From Cephalotus follicularis (Eukaryota > Streptophyta > Magnoliopsida > Oxalidales > Cephalotaceae): a stretch of 64,000 nucleotides of DNA. The translations under genes were made by a program, and so were the position numbers. Position 1 is the first letter of the stretch, and the number at the start of each line of letters is the position of its first letter. This document shows, piece after piece, positions 48,650 through 59,595 of this stretch. The DNA lies in NCBI GenBank assembly GCA_001972305.1, contig BDDD01000876.1, positions 1-64,000 on the forward strand. The letters are read 5' to 3'. The notes beneath the pieces are model-generated. The model was not told where the DNA came from. It saw nothing but the letters and a program-made list of their open reading frames with translations, and searched no databases.

Positions 48650-49901
48650 CAACTGCCAAGGGAGGCAGCCGACTGCCAAATTGGGGACCGCCGACTGTTT
48701 AAAGAAAACAGCGGACTGTCATGAGGAAACAGCCGACTGTCATGAAGCGGCAACTGACTGTTGAGAGACTGACTTGCACGTTGAGCATATGTTTTGCATT
48801 GCATTTTGATATGTAATGAATTGATGATTGAGATATGGATGATTCTAAAGTGTTTTTATTCATTTTGGAAACGTGTTCATGATTTTATATAAATCATTAT
48901 TTGATATGAAAATATATATTTTGATAAATGTATGCTTTCTACGGATTGAAACATGGTTTCAAAGAGGAAATGCATTTTGATATAAATGTATTATTTCCAG
49001 TACTTTATAAACTACTTGGAAATGATTTGAATTGAATTGATTTGCTGATTGTGTTTGATGTCGTACTGGCTGGGGTGACGGAGTGTCACTGATGGCTGGT
49101 GGCGGGGATGTTCTCCTAGGTGCCAGGAGATGGCTAGGGATGCCCAAGTACAATGTTACCTGACACATAGTGCGGGTAGCACGGGTTACCATGATTGCTG
49201 AACACAGAGTGCGAGCATCATGAGTTTGATTTGTTGACTTGCTTCGTGACCCGGGAGTCGGGGGCTGGAGTAAGAGTACGACGTCTGGACCAGGAGATGG
49301 CGGCGCTCTTCGTACCGTTGATTGGATTGATTTTGTCCTTTGAGACATGATTGATGATTAGATGGTTGTAGCCACTTGGCATGGTTGCACCTATTGGCAT
49401 ATATGTATATACATATGTATATGTACGTGTGGCGATATATTATATATTACATTATAAGTGCATTCATTTCATGATATTCATTATCACTGACCTTGAATTA
49501 CACTTATGATTTAGCCGAGTGAGGACAAAGGCTAACCCCTCTACAATTTTAGAATGATTTCAGGTTGATGCAGCGGATTGTTACCGTTGAGCTCCGTGGA
49601 GCGAATGGAGTTTTATGTTGTTTTTACTTTCGAGAAACGTTAATGGATCATTGTAATAAATGAATCGATGTATTGATGAATATTGTTCACGCTCCGTTTG
49701 AGGGCAGTTAACTTTGATGATGTTTAATTTTGTAGCATGTAGTATGGGATGCATGTTACGTTTTAATTCGGCTTATATTTAAATGCTTCTGCAAGTTGTT
49801 AATGGCTATGGAAAGTTTTAAATTTATGGTAAATTGCATAAGCCAGATTTATATGTTGATTGCCACCACTATATATGTTGTTTGTGAAACGGGGTGTGAC
49901 A

Positions 49902-50023
49902 ACAGTGGTATCAAAGCCTATATTTAATTATAAGCTATCGCGGGGACACTATCCTCAGCAATCAAATGATTTGATACCACAACAGTGATATCAGAGCATA
50001 TATCCATTTATATGCTTAGCTGG
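49902..50023 (+). other. G3 primer-binding site and leader, duplicated
   Basis: ACAG then TGGTATCAAAGCC (49906-49918) follows the LTR, one mismatch from the tRNA-iMet site. A second copy, GTGATATCAGAGC, lies at 49986-49998. The sequence after each copy is related, so the first ~80 bases of the leader are tandemly duplicated. The second copy leads on to the gag leader and is interrupted at GATAC (50024-50028). Confidence 0.8.
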
Positions 50024-50028
50024 GATAC

Positions 50029-52546
50029 TGTCACACCCCGTCTTTCCAAACACGTAAAAGTGGTAAAGCAATCAACAAATAATTCCGGCTTATACAATTT
50101 ACCATAAATTTTAAAACTTTCTTTTATCCAAAACCACTTGCGGAAGCATAAAACATAAGCCGAAACAAAAGACACATCACGCATCCCATACTACGTGATG
50201 CCCGATAAACCAAACATGACAGCTGATCGCCCAAAACGGAGCGTGAAATAATACATCAGTGCAAAATAACAAGATGTCAAATATTACAAAACCCAAATAA
50301 CATGATCAGTGTCCCATAACCAGAATACATAAATAAAGAGATAACAAGCCTTCTCTTTAAATCTCCGTGCATGCTCCGAGACAAGATCACCATCAATCTG
50401 TTACAGTAGGGGTTAGCCTTTGTCCTCACTCGGCTAAGTGAATAAATCCATAAAATACAGTTCGAGTCACAAGATAAAGAATATCATGAATGAATGCATG
50501 ATGATAACATGTAAATTTTACAGTAAGATACCTCCGTGTGTACATATAAAAATATATGCATGCTCACAATACAAGTATAACTCAAAGTTATATCAACATA
50601 AGCAGTATATATGTTCCCAAAAAGAAACCAGACAGTCCAGTCGTCATAACCATCGCCACCTCCTGGCCCCAACGTCACGCACTCTCACTCCATCCCCGTT
50701 TGCGAACGGTTTTGGGGCAAGTCCTCCGTAAGTTGTTTAGCATGGCGACTAAACCAACAGCAGGTTACTAGCGCAGCGGCTAAGTAATCAACAAGTTATC
50801 AGCGCGACGGCTAATAATCAACAGGCACAAGCATTTCACAGTACAAGTCAAGCAATTACATATAATTACTTGATCAAATATATTTGTTTTAAATATACTT
50901 TTCCATTCACAAGTTATAATAAGTTATAACTTAAAACAACACATTTCTCCGTCTTTGGAAATACTTCCCCAATCATTTCGAAAATATATACATTCGTAAA
51001 TTATACATTTTCGCAAATTACATTTGGTTTCATAATCAAACCCTTAAAACAGTTCTCTGTCATTGGAAATACTTCCCCAATCATTTGAAAATATATAAAT
51101 TCAGGTTTTGACAAATATATATTTTCGTACCCAAAAAATCGCAATAAACAAGCAAGCTTTTCAAAATGGTTTCAATACTTTAGGAAAGCAACCATAATGC
51201 AAGTCACAGTAATAATGCAATCACATGCTCAGAATGCATCTAGGTTCGATTCTAGAGTCGTTTCGGGTCTAACGGTTCTTATTCGCACGAAATTCTACTG
51301 TCCAGGAGGAAAGACGTCGATGTCTTTAAGAAAGGAGTCAATGCCTTTAGCCAAAAACGTCCAACCCATATACAAGCATTCCCAGGCATATCTGTACTAA
51401 AGACGTCGATGTCTTTTTAAAAGACATCGATGTATTTTTCATACCAGAAGCATCAGCTCACGAGCTTTGCTTCTTGAGGGTAAAATCCAACCTTTTAAAC
51501 CCTCATAAGACCGAACCTTACTCCATATATGTATAGGGTATACTACTGGTTAGCAGGTATATAACCATAACATCAAAATTGAAACGAAACAGGCAATCCC
51601 AAGTGGCTAAAATGGACATCTGAATATCACAATTCATACCATTTCCCAGAAAAGAAGTCGATGTCTTTATAAAAGACGTCGATGTCTTCTTACCCCAGAA
51701 CGGGTTTTCCACGATTTCAACACACTCAACCATTTCTAAATCAATCCTTTACACAACAGAACCACGTATTCATGTAATCATACATGCAAGCTTAATTCAG
51801 TGTATCACAGTAACATTTCAACAAGTCCAGAATCTCAATCCAAACATTAACATGCAATTTACCATGGTATACCATAACTTAAAACTCAAAAAGAGAGAGA
51901 TAGGTTGGGAGGGTTATTTTTATGCAGACACCTCCCACCTAACACGTTTCTTCTGTCATCTAACAACCACACCCGAGATCTCTCCCACTTTCTCTCTTTC
52001 TGCACATTCTTTTTCATATTCTAATTTCCCTTTGCAAATTACATGTTAAGAGGGCATGATCCTTGCATGTTACATGTGAGGACATGTTCTGGACATTCCT
52101 GGAAATACACAGACATGGTTAACACGTTGAATCGCACTCGAAAAGGCGGTAGGTAAGGCCCTTAAATAATCCTCCTTCCATGTTATTCTGCCGACGAAGA
52201 ACGTGCTGTCCATTCGTGACAAAGACGTCGACGTCTTCCCTTAGACGTCGATGTCTTTTCCAGATTGGTAAGGAGGTGCCGATGCTTCCTCCCCGAGTCG
52301 ACGTGCATGCCCATGCATTCACGTGTGCCCTAGCTCACAAAGGAGTTGACGTCTTTCCAAAAGGCGTCGATGTCTTTTGGCCAAAACAGCGCCGTTTCAA
52401 GCTTTAACATACACACTCCATTTCTAAGTCCATAACTAGGGTTTGCAAGCATCTTTCAAGTCAAAACTCAACATTCTCATTAAATCAAGTTCAATGATTA
52501 CATCATAAATGGAAATATTACATTCAGGAAAATACCGGGCGTTACC
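50029..52546 (-). mobile_element. Solo LTR in G3 leader, TSD GATAC
   Basis: 2518 bp, TGTCACACCCCG at 50029 to GGGCGTTACC at 52546 (last base mutated). GATAC lies at 50024-50028 and 52547-52551. Removing it rejoins 'gcttagctgggatac' to 'tatccttggcaatt', as in the G1 leader (minus strand near 24975-24940). It carries GACGTCGATGTC palindromes (51310-51440, 51655-51700, 52205-52380), the shared block at 50406-50440 and a GCATAAAA box near 51920 (minus strand). Confidence 0.95.
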
Positions 52547-52551
52547 GATAC

Positions 52552-52792
52552 TATCCTTGGCAATTAACGATTGTTTCCTTGAGATGATTAATAATCATCC
52601 TCCTTAAAGGAAACGAAATGGACGGAAGGAGAAGACACGGAAGGCCTTGAGCCGCTAATGGAAATGTTCCTGAGGAAGTAAATGATAGAACGAATCTTAT
52701 GAGCCGTATAGCGGATTACTTCCAGCAGCAGATGGCTGCGAATGCTACAAACGTGGAGGATATACGTTGATTGTACGGACAAGCATAGCCAA
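52552..52792 (+). pseudogene. G3 leader end and gag N-terminus, broken
   Basis: The ATG at 52618 starts MDGRRRHGRP, parallel to the G1 gag start. A stop comes after ten codons, then a shifted frame reads 'NVPEEV' and 'RIADYFQQQMAANA', again parallel to G1. Homology ends near 52792. The rest of gag and all of pol are missing to the right. Confidence 0.8.
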
Positions 52793-54664
52793 GGCACGTG
52801 GTTCCTGACCATGTTGCGCGGCATGATAGAAAATGTTTTGGAAGAGCTGATATGAGCATAAATACCTAGAGTGATGACGTCGACGCCTAAGGGATGGTGT
52901 TGACGCCAATAGCCCTGTTTTGGTGAAACTGCCCAGTTTCGCATGGATCTCAATTCCGATTGAGATTAGGCTAATGTTGAAGCCTCCGAAATAGTGCCTA
53001 AGGCTGCCAAGCAGTCTAGATTTGCCAGGAAGGCCGACCTCAATGAGGCCGACCTTTCGAAATCCTACGGGATACATCGAATGAAATGACATTGAGGGCT
53101 ATGAACTGTATAACGACTAAGTGACCGACCAAATGAGCCATAATGGCTAAGTGACCCACCGAAGAAGCCGTAATCGATCGGATGAGCCGAAAGGCATAAG
53201 TGTTGCCAGAAAAGTTTCCGTATCGAATATTGGTCGATCGGAATAGAATATGAATGGTCATTGCGAATGGCTAGTGTGTCATCATGGATCGTATTGTATC
53301 ATTATCGATCGCATCGTATCGGAATGGACCGTTGTTGAACGGTTGGTGATCGAATGTACCATTATTGGATGGATAGTGATCGTTTGAACCGTTGTTGAGC
53401 GGTTAGCGATCGTATGGATCGTTATTGGAAGGATAGTGATCGTTCGAACCATTGTTGAGCGGTTAACGAATGTATGAACTGTTATCAAACGGTTAGTGAC
53501 CGAATGGGCTGTTGTTGAACGGATAGTGGCCGTATGAACCGTTGTTGAGCGGTTAGTAATCGTATGAACCGTTGTTGAGCGGTTAGTGATCAAATGAACT
53601 ATTATTGAGCGGTTAGTTATCGAATGGGTAGTTATTGGTCGGATGGTGATCGAATGGACTGTTATCGAGTTGATGGGCATTGCATGGATGCTCGAAATAG
53701 ATTGTGAACGAATTGATAGGGCGGCCAACTACTTATATATGCTGGTATGGGACAGTATATGTATTTAGTCAACCCCTGAATGACAACTTCATATGTTGTT
53801 AGCCTCTAGATTTCTAGTAGAGTGAACGGATATGGACCGTGAAAGGTTGTTGGCCGTAACGGACATGAATTGTATATTGGTATTGACCGTTAACGGCTGT
53901 GGGCCGTAAACGGATACGAATTGTGAATGGATATAGACCGTAAACGGCTATGGACCATCAACGGATGTGAAATGTAATGGATAGAGCATGATCATGGATT
54001 GATACGGGACGAAAGGCCCCGGATGATGGTATATGGTAGAGTTATTGATGACGTATTGTGTTATGACTTGTATAAATGTGAAATGACATTGTTCACATTG
54101 GTTATGCTATGTACGCATCTCGCATGATTGACATTTTATATATATATATCTGCTACACCCTGGCACGCATTCATTGCATATGTACATTTTGCACAGCCAT
54201 TGGCTGCTGATCTGTTTCATTGAAATGAAGTGGGTCAGGTTTAAGTTCAGGTTCAGGTGGACACGTTAGTGATTAGACAGTCCAAGTACAGGGTAAGAAT
54301 CTATATTCTTTTCTCTATGGTTGTATGAGGTATTTGATGTAGATGAACAGTGTATTTATATTATATGACCTGCTGGCTTGTGGCAGTGCGAGAATATAAA
54401 TGTGTGTTGATGTATTGGACCTGCCGGTATGTGTCAGTGCATAAATTGATCGGTGTATGATATTGTTGGATATGATCAGACCCATCTTTTCAGGTTTTGA
54501 CATGACTATCCTTCGCATGCGTATGATATTATTGGATATGATCAAGCCCATCATAGAGGGTATTGAAAGGATTGTCCTTTGCATGGAAACGATATATTTT
54601 GATTTAGTTGTGATGTAGTCTGGTGTGGGCGGAGCCCCTAGCATATAGATTGTGATGAGATATG
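52793..54664 (+). mobile_element. H3: family A-like LTR fragment
   Basis: 52860-53100 matches H1 26290-26540 (inverted), and 54170-54660 matches the last part of family A LTRs ('ctgacccatttc'-type motif, 'gacctgc...gtggcagtg', 'ggcggagccc'). The left border against G3 gag shows no clear target duplication. The right end is cut by the G2 LTR at 54665. It contains the 30-bp array and further 'ggccgtaaacggat' repeats at 53820-53960. Open frames in it are repeats, not genes. Confidence 0.65.
53290..53690. repeat. 30-bp minisatellite, about 13 units
   Basis: 'gaaccgttgttgagcggtt' recurs every 30 bp (for example at 53328, 53358 and 53388 by its ACC). Each unit holds the hairpin ACCGTT/AACGGT. The minus-strand 148-codon frame with a ten-residue repeat exists because 30 is a multiple of three. 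A degraded related array is in H1 at 27070-27245. Confidence 0.9.
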
Positions 54665-57512
54665 AGTCACACCCCGTTCAAGAGAAACGTAACATTAAAG
54701 CGGTAAAGGCAATTAACATAAAATACAGCTCATGTAAAAACCATAAAACTTAAAACTTTTAAAACAAACTTTCAGTTGCGGAAGCATAACAAGTTCAAAA
54801 GCCGTAGCTCGTAACGTGCGTCCCATACCGCACGCTACCCAAATACAAGTCATCATAGTTAATCGCCCATAAAGCGGAGCATGAATTATAGTACAAGAAT
54901 AAAATCCTTCAGAAACAAAACTATAACAATGGTACATCCGAAAACCATAACCAACGTAGGTTTAATACAAAGCAGGAGGATAAGTAAAAACAAGATCATA
55001 ACAACTTGATCTTCATCCATGTCAGTCCAACCGGTCCACTGCATCAATCTGAAAAGTAGGGGGGTTAGCCTTTGTCCTCACTCGGCCAAGTCATAACAGT
55101 AGTTCGGGATTAACATAATGCATGTCATGATATGATTGCATTAATGATGCAGTGTAGGAAAACCAGTTCATATATATATATATATGAGAAATATATATAT
55201 TTTAACAGTACAGTAAATATCAGTGTTACATATATAAGAAATATACGTATGCAGTAACAATACAGTAGTAACCCGACCAAGGCCACATCAACAAACACAG
55301 TAATGTCCAAGAAGGACCAACAGGCAGTACAGTATGTCAGCATAGGACCACAACAACAGTCAGTATGTCCACAAAGGACCACAACAGGCAGTATATAGGG
55401 CCGCCAACTCCTGTTCCCACGCTACACTCCCACTCCGGCCCCTACATCAGGCGACCGAGCGAGGCAACAGTACAGTGAGTCACCTAGCCATGCTCCTGGC
55501 CCGTAGGTACAGCCCTACCACTAGTCGGCGCTGGCAGCCTCCGCCATGCAACTAGTAGCGCAAACACAAACACATAGCAATTCACAGAGCAAATAGTGAA
55601 TTCAAACAGTAACAGTACAGTAAACAGTAATGATCGTTTAGATCGACAACAGGCAGTTGTTTCCCAAAATGTTTCAAAAGTGACAACATTTGAAAATAGA
55701 CATTTTCAATAGGAAATATCAATAAACAGTGTCAGTTGTGTAAATTGTTCATCAGTTCGGTCGAAAATACGTTATTTAACCAATACATATTTTCATACTC
55801 AAAATATCCTATTCCGAGTTCATATATGCATCTCTAAATATCAATACTTAAGAAATCATAAACAATTCACAAACAATATACAATCAGGTAGTAAACAGTG
55901 CATATGCAATGCATACGAATGCTCAAATGTACTCTAACAGGAGTCGGGATCATTTCGTATCGTTAGATGAAGAAAACCCCAAACAGCAGCAAAGACGTCG
56001 ATGTCTATCCAAAAGGCGTCGATGTCTTTTCCAACAGGCGTCGATGTCCAAGTCTTTGAGGTCAGCGCGTTCTGCAGAGAAGGCGCCGATTTCCAATCCA
56101 TACGCGTCAACGCTCAAGGTCTGGAACCTTAAAACGACAGCGTATTGTTGACGGCGTCGACGTGTTAAGGTAGGAACCTTAGACGTCGACGTGTAACACG
56201 TAAAAAACCAGGCAGGTACCCTAAGGCGTCGATGTCTTTCCATAGACGTCGATCCATTTCAATCAGTAATAAGGCAAAACTAAAAAAGACGTCGATGTTC
56301 ATTAAAAGGCATCGATGTCTATCTAGCAGCAGTCGTCTTCTTCCTCACGACTTAACACACAGCAGCCTTAACAACCCATAATCATGCATAATAACAAGTA
56401 ATCAAGGTAGGAAACCAACATGCAGATACTCATAACATATCTACCATATCATGGCATCAATCCAGTGAAAAAATCAGTTCAAGAATCATGCATTTCATAC
56501 ACCCAAAATCATAGACCATGCATGAAAATCCAACTGGAGATTACAGTTATGGCTTTCCCCTACCTTTTGTCCCAAGTTAGGAACTGGAAAGTCCACCTCT
56601 TTGAGTTCCAAACTGGTCACAGTAGCCCCTCTAGGTCCGTCCCGTAGCTGCACTAGTAGTTCCAAGCTCCAAGCTCCAAGCAAGTTTCAACAATGGTGGA
56701 AACGTTTTCCCTCCTTTACTTTCTGTTTTCTAACAGTCACAGTGTCTCTATCAAGTGTCTGGTTCTTCTCAACAAAAACAGTCGAAGGTAGGAGGTGGAG
56801 GCTGTCTTTTATGCAACACACTCTCCTTTCTTCTTCCTCTGTGCTTGTTTGCAGGTCACATGTGTCTAGGATACACGCCCACCTCTGCATGCAGTAGCTG
56901 GGTTCTTTTCTCAGTCCTCGTCTCAGCCTTCATGCCAGACAGTGCCACCTTCATTCTCCCCTCCATTCCCAGCACACATGTCCCTTTTCTTCTTGCACAT
57001 GTTGCATGCACCAACTCATGCCACACTTGTCCACACAACCTCAGTTATGCAAGTTAGGGAGGCATGTGCATGACCAACACGTCCTAACCCATGCCTCGAG
57101 GCGCCTGCAGAAAAGCTTTACCCCAAATCCCCTTGCACGTTATCTGTCAGTAGAGTAACATGCATGGCATTCGAAGTTAAGGTGTCGACGTCTTTACAAA
57201 GAAGTCGATGTCATTCATTAGTTTACACGAGGACATCGATGTCCTCCTCCGGATCGATGTGCATGTGCATGCAGCTACGTGCACCTTTATACCATAAAGA
57301 CGTCGACGTGTTCCTAAAGGCGTCGACGTGTTTCCCCCAGAACATTGCCGTTTTAGCCTTTTAACATTCTTTTAGCTTTTAACACTAAAATTCAACATTA
57401 TATAGATGGGAAAACATCACCAAATTCAGAAAATCCATCCTTTATTAATTCCACAATTCCAAAATACAAATACATTGTGAAATTATAATACATGAAAATC
57501 TCGGGCGTTACA
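54665..57512 (-). mobile_element. G2 3' LTR
   Basis: 2848 bp, from AGTCACACCCCG (first T lost) at 54665 to CGGGCGTTACA at 57512. It carries GACGTCGATGTC palindromes (55990-56330, 57180-57330), a GCATAAAA box near 56810, a donor-like AAAAG|GTAGGGG near 56560-56570 (minus strand) and the shared block at 55056-55090. G1, whose proteins are close relatives, has the other palindrome class in its LTRs. Confidence 0.92.
55990..56330. repeat. GACGTCGATGTC palindrome cluster
   Basis: CGTCG cores lie at 55996, 56017, 56039, about 56083 (decayed) and 56105, then 56155, 56184, 56227, 56247, 56291 and 56311. Close pairs are 20-22 bp apart. Confidence 0.88.
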
Positions 57513-57526
57513 TCTCCTTCAAGGAA
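57513..57526 (-). other. Polypurine tract of G2
   Basis: The minus strand reads TCCTTGAAGGAGA against the 3' LTR. It is shorter than in G1 (GAAGGAGGGGTGAA). Confidence 0.7.
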
Positions 57527-57551
57527 TTTCGTCCTCGAAATTAAAATAAAT

Positions 57552-58172
57552 CTAGAACAAGTGCGGGTAGCGTTCTCGGATGTCCTCCTCACGCTCCCAA
57601 GTTGACTCATCAGGTTTGTGAAACTGCCATTGAGCGTTGACCATGGAAATGGTTCAGTTCCTCAAAGTATGCATCTTCCGATCGAGAATCCGCACAGGCA
57701 ACTCCTCATAAGATAGATCATCCTGTACCGGAACAGTATCATAGTCCAGGACATGTGACGGGTCCAGAATATATCTCCTCAGCATAGATATATGAAAGAC
57801 ATCATGCACGTTTGACAGTGCAGGAGGTAAGGCAAGCTGGTAGGCTACCTCCCTGACTCTCTCCAAAAACTCAAAAGGACCAATGTAGCGTGGCGCTAAT
57901 TTGCCCTTCTTCCCGAACCTTTGCACCCCCTTCCACGGAGATACCTTCAAAAACACGTGATCACCCACGTCAAAGATCAGAGGTCTTCTCTTCACACTGT
58001 CCGTGTAGCTCTTCTGCCAACTCTGAGCAGCAAGCATCTTCTTCTTGATCGTCCTGATCTTTTTTGAAGTTTCCTCCACCAACTCAGTCCCGAGTAAAGG
58101 TCGCTCCCTGACCTCATCCCAACACACAGGAGACCTGCACTTCCTCCCATATAGTGCCTCAAACGGTGCCAT
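57552..58172 (-). pseudogene. G2 integrase C-terminus with chromodomain
   Basis: 'MAPFEALYGRKCRSPVCWDE' begins it, then the module 'RYIGPFEFL' and the chromodomain start 'PVRILDRKMHTLRN'. An in-frame TGA at 57654-57656 (CGA in G1) splits the chromodomain, which continues to the natural stop at 57552-57554 with 'STWEREEDIRERYP'. Confidence 0.88.
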
Positions 58173-58232
58173 GCCGATACTGGAATGATAGCTATTATTG
58201 TAAGAGAACTCTATCAGAGGGATGTGATCCTC

Positions 58233-58886
58233 CTAGGTACCAGCAAAATCAATAACACAGGCCCGTAGCATATCCTCCAGGGTCTGGATGGTACGCTCAG
58301 ACTGGCCATCGGTCTGAGGGTGGAAGGCAGTACTCAAGTTTAGCTTTGTCCCGAAAGCCGTCTGGAATCTCTCCCAGAAGTTGGAAGTGAAGATGGCATC
58401 TCTGTCACATACGATGCTGACCGGAACCCCGTGTAGCCTCACTATCTCCTTCACATACAGCCGAGCCAGCTTGCTCGCAGAATCAGTAACGTGTGTAGGC
58501 AGAAAGTGCGCTGATTTGGTGAGTCTATCCATGATAACCCACATGGCGTTATGATGGTTCTGAGTCAGAGAAAAACCTGAAAAAAAATCCATCGTAACAT
58601 GTTCCCACTTCCACTCTGGAATTGGCAAAGGTTGCAGCAAACCTGCCGGTCTCTGGTGCTCGGCCTTAACTGTCTGGCAAGTCAAACACCTTGCCACATA
58701 CTCAGCGATCTTCCGCTTCATACCGGGCCACCAGTAACACTTCTTCATGTCTTGATACATTTTAGTGTTAGCAGGATGAATACTGTACAGAGATTTATGA
58801 GCCCCGCGAAGTAATTCACCCTTCAACCTCGGTTCGTTAGGAAGACACACACGTCCCCGATACCTCAGAATACCATCAGCATGCAC
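58233..58886 (-). pseudogene. G2 integrase: zinc domain and catalytic core
   Basis: 217 codons without a stop. The zinc domain reads [10 protein letters not shown] ... [11 protein letters not shown]. The core has [18 protein letters not shown], '[10 protein letters not shown]' and '[11 protein letters not shown]', so the DDE residues are kept. It is bounded by a TGA (58887-58889) at the same codon as in G1 and by a TAG (58233-58235) where G1 has Trp. Confidence 0.92.
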
Positions 58887-58916
58887 TCAAAAATCGGATC
58901 CCGAATCTAGATTCTC

Positions 58917-59465
58917 TCAAATCCGCTGCAACTCCGGATCATGTGGCTGTGCATCCTTGATGCGATGTAGTAACTCAGGCTGTACTCTCATGTCAGCTAG
59001 AAAGATCCCTGGTGACTGATTAAACGGAGACCTTTCTTGGAAGTCTTCCAACATCTTCCATTGCGATACCATCGCACTGGCAAGCATAGCCTTGCGGTTC
59101 AAGGCATCAGCGACTACATTCGCCTTCCCCGGGTGATACTTTACACTGCAGTCATAGTCATTGAAGAATTCTACCCACTTGCGCTGTCTCATGTTCAGTG
59201 TATCTTGACAAAACAGATACCTCAAGCTTTTATGATCGGTAAAGATCTCAAAATGCGCCCCATAAAGGTAGTGCCTCCACTTGTGAAGGGCGAAGATAAT
59301 AGGTGCAAGCTCAAGGTCATGAGACGGGTAGTTTTCTTCATAAGGCTTAAGCTTTCTCGAGGCATATGCAATCACTCTGGCTCGCTGCATCAACACACAG
59401 CCCAAGCCCTTACCCGATGCATCGCTGTAGACTGCGAAGCCCTCATTACCATCAGGTAATGCCAA
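58917..59465 (-). pseudogene. G2 RNase H
   Basis: '[10 protein letters not shown]', '[12 protein letters not shown]', 'FTDHKSLRY' and 'VVADALNR' give all four acidic residues, unlike G1. A TGA (58917-58919) follows 'ELQRI' where G1 has CGA. Upstream, a small deletion at about 59555-59575 breaks the frame to RT. Confidence 0.9.
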
Positions 59466-59595
59466 GACAAGAGCGGAAACTAACCGGTCCTTCAGCTCAC
59501 AAAAACTAGCCTCACAGTCATCATCCCAGACAAAAAGAGTCTTCTTCTGGGTCTGTCTCGGCTATCCTTGAAAAATTCTGGATAAACCTTCGGTT

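Larger units (their letters stand above)
44370..49901 (+). mobile_element. G3 5' LTR (family B, A-like 5' half), interrupted
   Basis: It begins TGTAACGCCCCG at 44370 and ends ACGGGGTGTGACA at 49901, followed by a primer-binding site, so it is a 5' LTR. About 3.0 kb without the nested LTR at 46123-48654. The 5' half matches 2855-6372 (hairpin 44720-44740, GAGTCGACTC palindromes 45055-45080). A CAGCCGACTG array follows (45724-46117, 48660-48770). A donor-like CAG|GTAGGGG is at 45538-45547 and the shared block at 49510-49542. Confidence 0.92.

Noticed and set aside
53282..53728. 148-codon minus-strand ORF with a ten-residue repeat
   Set aside because: A 30-bp tandem repeat leaves frames open by arithmetic. 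It starts and ends with the array and lies in an LTR fragment.
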